This document shows positions 56,715 to 64,000 of a stretch of 64,000 nucleotides of DNA, piece after piece. Position 1 is the stretch's first letter; the number at the start of each line of letters is the position of its first letter. Location of the stretch: positions 29,484,836 to 29,548,835 of the forward strand of contig NC_088681.1 in NCBI RefSeq assembly GCF_950023065.1, written 5' to 3'. A program made the position numbers and the translations under genes. This DNA is from Planococcus citri. Its lineage: Eukaryota > Arthropoda > Insecta > Hemiptera > Pseudococcidae. Under the pieces are notes generated by a model, which was given only the letters and a program-made list of their open reading frames with translations, was not told the origin of the DNA and made no database searches.

Positions 56715-57245
56715 TACATTTCACTACTTTTAACATTCTGAACCTTTGAAGGCTTTGAATCAAGTTGCTGAGCAGTCAGCATGAGTATGAGTGTAGGCAA
56801 ATAACCATAACGCTAAAATAACGAAATAAAGTTATGTTTCGGTTTCCGTTACTGAAAAGTTATTTTGGTGTACCTAGAAAGCTGAGGTCATGCTGATTCC
56901 AAAAATATCCCCACTTGCAACTTTTGGAGCTTTTGGAAAGCTTTTACAAAACCCTCAAAATGCCTTCAATTACACCCTCTGTTTGAAAAAAGAATCGATT
57001 TGCCCATATTTTCAGTAAAACTAAGCAATTTTTTTATTACTGCAACTTTTAAAGAGCTGTAGTTTTAAAACTAAGCGTCCTACAAAAATTTCTCGCGAAT
57101 GAAATTGTAGAGAATTCAATTCTCTTTCAGATCACTCTCATCAGATTTTTGCTAGGACGTACGGTTCGTGCAGTATATACGAAAAACTAAAAGACAAAAC
57201 CATTTTTTCAAGTCATTTTTTTCTACTTCAGCTTTTGAAGTGCTG
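56715..57245. other. Gene-free right arm of the Polinton
   Basis: No frame of interest and no strong repeat. The sequence lies between promoter module 2 and the subterminal repeats. Confidence 0.5.
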
Positions 57246-57319
57246 GTTAGGTTAGGTTTAAATACACATAGTCAACACACCTCAGTTAGGTTAGGTTCAA
57301 ATACACATCGTCAACACAC
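57246..57319 (+). repeat. Two 39-bp subterminal direct repeats
   Basis: 'ggttaggtt.aaatacacat' followed by '.gtcaacacac' occurs twice with a 39-bp step. The GGTTAGGTT resembles insect telomere repeats only superficially. Confidence 0.7.
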
Positions 57320-57364
57320 AGGGCACTTTGGCCAGTCCAGTCTAGGACCCCCAAAGTATCCGTG
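57320..57364 (+). repeat. Degenerate internal copy of the terminal repeat
   Basis: 'gggcactttgg' and then 'agtctaggacccccaaagt' reproduce the order of the phrases in the terminal repeat at 57425-57469, with diverged edges. The left end of the element has no such second copy. Confidence 0.7.
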
Positions 57365-57483
57365 TAAAAAAAAAAATGTAAAAAATAAAAATGCAAAAAA
57401 AAAATTTGAAAAAAAAAAGTAGACGGGACACTTTGGGTTGGCGCCGGAAAGTCTAGGACCCCCAAAGTGACCCGCCTACTACT
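57365..57483. repeat. Polinton right terminal inverted repeat
   Basis: The outer 65 bp are identical in reverse complement to 41185-41249. Homology extends through A-rich sequence to about 57366, differing in the length of the A tract. Confidence 0.92.
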
Positions 57484-57489
57484 GAGATG
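57484..57489. repeat. Target site duplication, right copy (GAGATG)
   Basis: Exact match to 41179-41184, directly adjoining the right inverted repeat. Confidence 0.9.
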
Positions 57490-58640
57490 TTTCCATTTCA
57501 TTTCATTTAATACAGACTTGGAATGCACTAGTCGAAAAACTATCTGTGTGATACACCTACTTGATGCTTGGAATTTCAGAATTTTCTTGAAAATATATAT
57601 ATTTTTTTCTTTTATTGCGTAAATATTTTTCTATACTTAATTGAAAGGTGTATATTTCGAAATTATGAATTCCTCTACCTATCTTCCTTTATTACTTTTT
57701 TAAAAAAAATACAACAAATTTTAAAAATAAGTATAATTAGTAAGTACATCTTGGGCAATTCGTGGACGCAGACGTCTGTAAAATGAGCTGAGAATTATGT
57801 TGAAATATAAATTCAAAATTTGATTCCAAATTATTTGATCGCTTTATAAAGCTCGGAGTCTGCAAACCCACATACTCTTACGTAGTTTCAGTTGCTTCTT
57901 TAATGAACAGATTATTAAGAAATAAATACGACCATACTTACCCTGTATCGAACGAATACTTACTTGAAGGGTGCATAAAATTATGTAAGTATTTATTTTC
58001 ATAAAATACCGCATTTCTTGTACCTATTTGAAACATGAGAAACTTGTGTTCTACGTAGGTACCTAACGTACTTGTTAAGACGTAATAAATATCCAGCATC
58101 CATTTATGCAAAATCTCCACTTCTCTGACCTTTCCCATAGTCGAGATACCCCAGTTTCATACTTTTCAATCAGTATGCTTTATAAAGCAATTATGCATAG
58201 ATAGTTTAAATTGTGGTGAAATGTTTCTCCAAAAGATAATATTTCAATATCAAAGTTATAATATTTCGATGATTTTCCACGATGAGATACTTATTTGATA
58301 AAAATTGTTTCGCCAAAGTTGTAGATATTTAATAATACTCGTAGAACGGACTATATCTAGTGAAACGAATACCATAGGGAAGGGTAAGTCAGATAAGTTT
58401 TCATTATAGTATTCTTCATCGTCATTAAGACGTATAAATATCTATAGGCATACCCGTATTAATATGGACTGGAGAAATGAGCTTATGCAAGCAGAAAAAT
58501 ACTAGTAGGTATCTACCTAGCTATATATATGAGATGAACAATCAGAGAAATCAACAAATTGAATATACTCGATGAAGCGTGGTACCCCTATCTGCTTTAT
58601 AATTTCGAGAATTCTCGTACGAAATTTTCTTACTGTTCTT
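57490..58640. other. Intergenic DNA right of the Polinton
   Basis: AT-rich, with TAGGTACC-type motifs. No gene or repeat is recognised. Confidence 0.6.
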
Positions 58641-58647
58641 TTCGCTG

Positions 58648-59806
58648 CTCTCTAAATATAAATCAGTCGTTTCCTACTGAAATTCAGTAATGTTTCACTG
58701 ATTCATAAGAGGCAAAATTGGATTACTAGTGAATCAGTAAAACATTACTGCTGAAATTCAGTAAAATTCTTTACTTTTGAATCAGTTAAAAAAATACTGA
58801 AAGAACAGTGATTTTTTTACTGATTCAATAGTTGTTTAATTACTGAAATTTTGGTAGATGTAGTTTCACTATGCTAAATCAGTAAGAATACAGTCACGTT
58901 ATTTTTGGCAAATTACGAGAAAAGCAGGCTCATGAGAAAAAAAGTAAAGTGTTCAAAAAAGCAAAACTAATCATGCGTGTGACGCGCGTGTTTTATTTTG
59001 CGTTTGTTGAACACTTTACTTGTTTTCTCATAAGCCTACTTTCCTCATGAATGACGTGCCACTTTTTACTATTTAGCGAGCTATTTGATATAATAACAAA
59101 AGCCATAAAAATTACAAAAAGCAAAATAAAGATGAATTAGAATCAATACACCACATTACGCGTATGTTACACCTAGGTACTAGTTCTAATTCACCATTAA
59201 CTATCACTTCATCGTTATTTTTATAGTTCGTTATTGTACCAACCTGAAAACAGCTACATGTCACATATACTGGGAAGGTACATCATCCATCGAACGCAAA
59301 CACCCAATGAAAGATCAAATTTATACATTTATTCAACAATTAATTGCAAAAACTCATTTAACTAGATCACAAATTATCCACATGTTTACAACATTCAATG
59401 CAACTTTCGCCATTTTGCATAACTGTTATCAATTCAATTTACCGATTTGATGGTTGGTGTGTAATTACTGATTCAATGGTTGATTTTTACTGATGACCCA
59501 GTGACTTCTACAAGTATTACTGATTAAACAGTATATAATTTTTATTTACTATTTGAATTAGCAGTGTTCTACTGGTATTATTCAATAAAACTGTGACAGT
59601 AACTGTTTAATCAGTATTTTGTTTCAAAAGACTACTGATTAGCCCACAGTGATATTCTAATGACCAATAAATCAGTAAAATGAATTCAGATTTTACTGAT
59701 CTATTCGTAATTATGAACAGAATTTACAAATTTTTCAGTCATCTCAATATTTTTCACCCTTTACTCATGCAATCAGTGAAATTTCCACTGATTCATATTT
59801 AGAGAG
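58648..59806. mobile_element. 1.16-kb inverted-repeat element packed with AATCAGT motifs
   Basis: The ends 'ctctctaaatataaatcagt' and, inverted, 'ctctctaaatatgaatcagt' are the same over about 20 bp with one change. Inside, roughly twenty AATCAGT/ACTGATT copies in both orientations cluster in the first 250 bp and last 350 bp. A second inverted repeat around 58917-59040 has arms near 'aaagtaaagtgttcaa' and its complement. No transposase is visible. Subterminal repeats of one short motif are typical of transposase-binding sites in hAT-like non-autonomous elements. No clear target duplication. Confidence 0.6.
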
Positions 59807-59809
59807 TGG

Positions 59810-61690
59810 GCTGTAAAGTCGTGCTGGATACATTTTGCTAGATTTAATTCCTCAAAGAACACAGATCGAGATTTATGTTTATTGAAAATGGTACATGGGA
59901 AGTTTTTATTTTACTAGAGATATTCAAATTATTTCGTACTCGATACCTACACGTTGGAGAAAAATATCCGCAGAATGAAGATTCTCATTTAACTCGATTA
60001 TTCGCTAGCTAAACACGACTGGAAAATATCTAGGAAAAAAAATTACACTTTTAAAAAAACCAAGAAGGAAGCGCAAGTTCCATTAAAACGTTCTATATCG
60101 CCATTCTGAGTACGCTATTATGTAGGTTGATACATAAATGTGAATCAAAGTGAAACCAAAAGTAGCCAATTGGTACGCTGCATTTGCACATTAACGACGG
60201 TGGCGGTTTTTTCCCCATCGTAATAATCATTACCTAACTATTATCTTTGCTACGATACTTTTTTATGCCAATTGCAAGACTCGAAAATTAGCTTTAAATT
60301 AATGGTAAGCTGCTTCATTCATCTTCCTTATTTTAATAATTTTTTTTTCACCCTCTTAAGAATATTTCTCGCTTAGTAGCTCGATTCGGTGACGGCAAGA
60401 GCATGGTTCTCTCTTGTGTAGCTTACTCAGGCATTCCTTTAAAACGAGGCGAAGTTTTAATTTAAACGTGAAATAGAAATTGTCGAGAAGTCAACTTGTA
60501 ATGACTTGAGAACGGTGTAAAAAAAATTTCAACTTTGAAAAAACTTGCTGGCAAGTTTGAAAAAATTATTTTACCCATTAAACCTATTACAAGGTAGGAA
60601 ATTGGCTTTCTCGTTGATATTTCACTATAGTTCGGAACAACTTGGAGTTCATTGGCTTTTCATCTTTTCATAATAAATCAAACGACATCTTAGTAAAAAA
60701 AAATTATCCGAACAATGGTCTTTGATCTTGACTAATTTGCGCTATGCTGTGTCATTGTTCATTTTTTTACCTCTATCGTATAGCCTATATAACGTGTCAC
60801 TCATCACCTATATATCTTTATTGGAGGCCATCTCGATGGTAATTATGAAAATTAATAAAATTAATTCGCGATATTTCAGTCCAACCCTAATTTTTTTTCT
60901 TCCTCCTTTTTTTTATAGGTAGAAAAAAATCACTTTGTATTATCTGCTGTTGGTATTTTTAAAAGTTGCGCTTTTTATTTTGCTTCAACGACCGACGCGC
61001 GACGCGGAAACGAAGGATTTTTAATCAAATTGTAACAAAACAAATACTACGCTCGAGTGATTGCAGAACAAGAATGAAATGTATTCGCTGTCATTTCGTT
61101 CTTTTGTGTTGTGTCGATATTGTTATGTCATATCTGTTCAACGATGAATGGAATATAACCAGAGGTAAAATTAATTTAGCTACATCTTATTTTTATTTAA
61201 AATTTCACCATTTACGAGATGTACGTATTTTATTGCTGCAGTTTTCTTTTTCGTTTTTTTTTCTCTGCAAGTGACGTTGAATAAAAATTATATTTGAGAA
61301 AAATCAACCAAAAAGTACGTATAGTTTTTTGCATCGAGATCATATTTTTTTATGCTGACGAGAGTATACGGTGCGGTGTAACTTTTTGCTGGTTTCATTT
61401 AATTTAATTTTTCAAACGTTTGCTCTCGATTAAGCTGAGCAGACTGAAAAAGTACCTGGCAAAGCGAGAGAAAATTAAATTACTTGAATTAATTTTACGA
61501 TATTTCTTACATTTTTATGAAAATATTACATTTTTGCCATTTTCAATTAGTTACTACGAGTAAATCAGTAGCTAGCTACTTGACTCTTTCAAGGATAGGT
61601 ACTTGCTTTTTTCAAAATAAATCAAGATTTTGATCCAATTTCAACATTTTTATAGAGTTTTTTGTTCAAAAAGTCTAAAATTTTCACTAA
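59810..61690. other. Intergenic DNA, no gene recognised
   Basis: AT-rich. The frame at 60966-61274 (102 codons) has no known domain and no ATG-context support. Nothing is called. Confidence 0.5.
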
Positions 61691-61695
61691 GTATT

Positions 61696-62079
61696 TGAAG
61701 AGTGATATTCCAAAACTCGCTTTGTCCATTTTCACAACTTTTCAGGAGAGAGGAAAAACAGTTTCCCTTTAAACGGGTAAATTGGCTTTTTAGGCAAGTT
61801 TAGCACTTTATTTGGGTGGATTTATGATGTAGGAGTGTAGGTATACATTTCATCCACTAAATACTGCTGAAAAAAATTTCAATAAAAATGGACAAAACGC
61901 GTTTCGGAACGTTATTTTTTTTTTAATTTTTAGTGAATTGGTTATTTAGGTGAGTTAAACACCTCATTTTGGTAGGTTGATGATGTAGGAATGTGGGTTA
62001 ATACTTCATCTACCAGGTACCACTGAAAACCCAACTTTGATAAAAATGGACAAAGCGAGTTTTGGAATATCACTCTTCA
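61696..62079. mobile_element. 384-bp MITE-like element with perfect 37-bp inverted ends
   Basis: 61696-61732 and 62043-62079 are exact reverse complements ('tgaagagtgatattccaaaa' and onward). The inner half also contains two related direct segments ('tgatgtagga.tg.gggt..a' near 61826 and 61980). The ends are intact, so this copy may be fairly young. Superfamily not assigned. Confidence 0.65.
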
Positions 62080-62084
62080 TTTGT

Positions 62085-62995
62085 TGATTTTTTTTAAAAA
62101 CCTGGAAAATAGACTGAAATATTGTCATATGGCTGAAGGAGAAGAAAAATAAGGGAAGAGGAGAAGGGAGGATTTATCATTCTAATTTCTAGGAAATATT
62201 TTTCATATTGTGACACTGCACTTTTCGCTGGTCGTTTAACCCCATACATTTGAAATGGGAGTGTTATTTCTGCCCCCCCCCCCGAGTTCAATTGGTCAAA
62301 TGTTTCGTTCTTATTCATTTGCTTACTGTTCCAATTTTTTGACTCACGAAGCAGGTGTCCCAACTAACCAAAAAAATGTTGGTTCCAACAAAAAATTGGA
62401 AAGTCATGTAAAAAAAATACTTCTCCAAGCCGGCCAAACTTGGTTTGCCAATTTTTTTTCAGATTTCTGGCTGATTTTCAAAAATTTATGGGGTTTACTA
62501 TTCAGGAAAAAAGTTTAAATTTTTTGAAATTGAGAAAGAAAGCGAGAAGGTTAAATATCCATCTTATTTTCAAACTGTCAACACAGGAAAAATTTTCTCT
62601 GTGTAAAATTCAACTTGAGGGAAAATTCTTGCATAAGTATGTACGCAGGGTAACATTTTTTTACGAATGAAAGTTCTTTCCCCGAAATTCATCCCTAAGA
62701 AAGATTTTTCTTGTAATATTCGTACCAGAAAAAAAGGACCAAGCATGGAAATTTAAGAGAAAATGGCTTCTTTATGTAGGGACTTTTAAAGTTCCTTTTC
62801 CGTTTCTTCACATTATGAATTTTTAACAATACTTTCGCGAAATTGACCTATACTTAAAGGAAGGATAAAAATATAAAAAATTTCAAACCATTGAAAAAAG
62901 TTATATAGTATGTAGGTACCTACCTATCGAATCATGATTAATTTTCGAGGGCACCAATTCTGGTTCAGAAACTGGTTCGATTCCAAAATCAAACT
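62085..62995. other. Intergenic DNA, no gene recognised
   Basis: Short frames only. A run of ten or so C at 62275-62283 is the only notable feature. Confidence 0.5.
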
Positions 62996-62999
62996 TAGT

Positions 63000-63440
63000 T
63001 TCATGAGAGGTTGGAACCTAAAATTTTGAAAGATGCAATAATATGGTTGTCAAAATCTGTTCCCTCGGGAGAGTTCAAAGATTTTAGAGTCAAACATTTT
63101 CGAAGATCAGAATCAGCATCTTTAAAAACATACTTATTTATCTGATTTTCTGTCAAAAAAATTCCTTCTCCCCCCAGAAAAGTTTTACAGGGAGAGGGAA
63201 TTCTGCGAAACAAATTTTTCCCACGTCCTTTCAAATCAATTGAAGATGATTTTGAACTATTCTGGAGCCTCGAGCAGATTTTTGGATTTTCCAGTTTTAG
63301 GAAGGCCGTCATAAAATGAGTCAAAATATTATTCGGCGTTTACATATCAATTCGAATTGATCGTCTTTGTGATCTTTCGATCTATAAGAGCTGAAACTTA
63401 GTCAAAATCCTGTTTGAAACCTCCTTTCAAATCGACTTGT
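63000..63440. repeat. Partial dispersed repeat (family A-like)
   Basis: Contains 'ctggagcctcgagcagattttt' split phrases and 'gaaacctcctttcaaatcgactt', matching the pattern seen at 4500-4740, 12620-12780 and 40260-40340. It is diverged, and its boundaries are unclear. Confidence 0.4.
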
Positions 63441-63444
63441 GGTA

Positions 63445-64000
63445 GACCCAGCCATTGGAAATGAAATTCACCATCAATAAAACAAATTTCAGATTTCTGC
63501 CTCAATTTTTCAACATTTTGAATTCTTTATTTTTTCATGGAAAAAGAGTCGAATGTGAATTTGCGAAAAAATCATCAAAAATCGCACAATGAAATTCAGG
63601 TATTTTTGAATGCTCTTTTGATTTTTCCATGTACAGATCTAAATTATTCTCTTATGAATAAAATGTCCCATTTTGGAGTTTTGTGACTTTTTATAGGATC
63701 TTTTTAGTTGTTACCAATTAACAAAATTTAACAGCCCTTCGCTTAGTTTTCAAGTTCAAAATAAATTTGGCAGTAATTCTTACATTTTTATGTCGTTTGT
63801 TGTTGTTGTTTTTTCATCATCATAGGTACGTTTCTTTCATCAATTTCTGTGAAAATGTTTTCTAAATATTTTCTGATTGAAACTTCAAAAAATATACTTC
63901 TCCGACAGCGTGTTGAAGAGCGAGGCATATCACAAAAAAAAATTTAAATCACGTAAGCCTATCACTGATTGAAAAAAAATTGACCACAACTAAAAAAACT
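63445..64000. other. Intergenic DNA at the right window edge
   Basis: AT-rich, with a short (ttg)n run near 63798. No gene recognised. Confidence 0.5.

Larger units (their letters stand above)
41185..57483 (-). mobile_element. Complete Polinton/Maverick (adintovirus-like) element, 16.3 kb
   Basis: The unit has inverted ends identical over the outer 65 bp and a 6-bp target duplication. It encodes pPolB, DDE integrase, adenain-like protease, packaging ATPase, two probable jelly-roll capsid proteins and a PLA2-like protein. All genes run leftward. Polintons are known to combine a self-synthesising transposon lifestyle with virion genes (MCP, mCP, protease, ATPase). No main gene has an in-frame stop. 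The A12 junction between the PLA2 and protease frames is the only possible lesion. Intact ends and genes imply a recent insertion. The right 2 kb is gene-free but highly structured. Confidence 0.96.

Noticed and set aside
57246..57300. GGTTAGGTT motifs resembling insect (TTAGG)n telomere repeats
   Set aside because: Only two tandem units in each of two 39-bp repeats, inside the Polinton end.

Overview
The window looks like nuclear DNA of an insect, most likely a sap-feeding hemipteran such as a mealybug, scale insect or aphid relative. This is inference from AT-rich intergenic DNA, frequent TACCTACC/GGTAGGTA and CGAGTA-type short motifs, long homopolymers, spliceosomal signals and the transposon families present. 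Host coding content is very low: one confident intact host-type gene (28505-30376, 623 codons, unrecognised family) with a probable 5'UTR intron and a polyadenylation signal.

The centrepiece is a complete Polinton/Maverick (adintovirus-like) element at 41185-57483, 16,299 bp. It has terminal inverted repeats identical over the outer 65 bp and a perfect 6-bp target duplication (GAGATG at 41179-41184 and 57484-57489). All its genes lie on the minus strand. From the right end they are: protein-primed family B DNA polymerase with a very long N-terminal extension; A32/FtsK-like packaging ATPase; probable major capsid protein; probable minor (penton-like) capsid protein; a conserved protein of unknown role; a phospholipase A2-like protein; an adenain-like cysteine protease; a DDE integrase; a second ATPase-like protein without its nucleotide-binding residues; two cysteine-rich small proteins; and two further small proteins. 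This is the full set for integration, DNA replication, virion assembly, packaging and entry, and no main gene is visibly broken. The element therefore looks like a recent and possibly functional provirus.

Parts of the element appear little described. Most genes have their own TATA-like box 6-27 nt (inferred leader length) upstream of the start codon, several overlapping the stop codon of the gene before. The protease has no ATG and no promoter of its own; it sits in the -1 frame after an A12 tract at the end of the phospholipase gene. Three consecutive accessory genes share an N-terminal module that looks like an Elongin-binding BC box, one with a Cullin5-type LPLP motif. A degenerate paralogue of the packaging ATPase sits far from the real one. 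The 2-kb gene-free right arm carries two divergent-promoter modules and, between them, a 3 x 115-bp array of hairpins with compensatory changes.

The remainder is intergenic and repeat-rich: a nest of inverted-repeat elements at 10.8-13.35 kb (including a fold-back element with a BEL/Pao-gag-like insert), tandem repeats at 17.8-18.3, 21.75-22.5 and 32.1-33.4 kb, a dead 5'-truncated LINE reverse transcriptase at 38.2-39.7 kb, an inverted-repeat element full of AATCAGT motifs at 58.65-59.8 kb, a 384-bp MITE-like element at 61.7-62.1 kb, and scattered copies of a dispersed repeat. No tRNA, rRNA or CRISPR was recognised.
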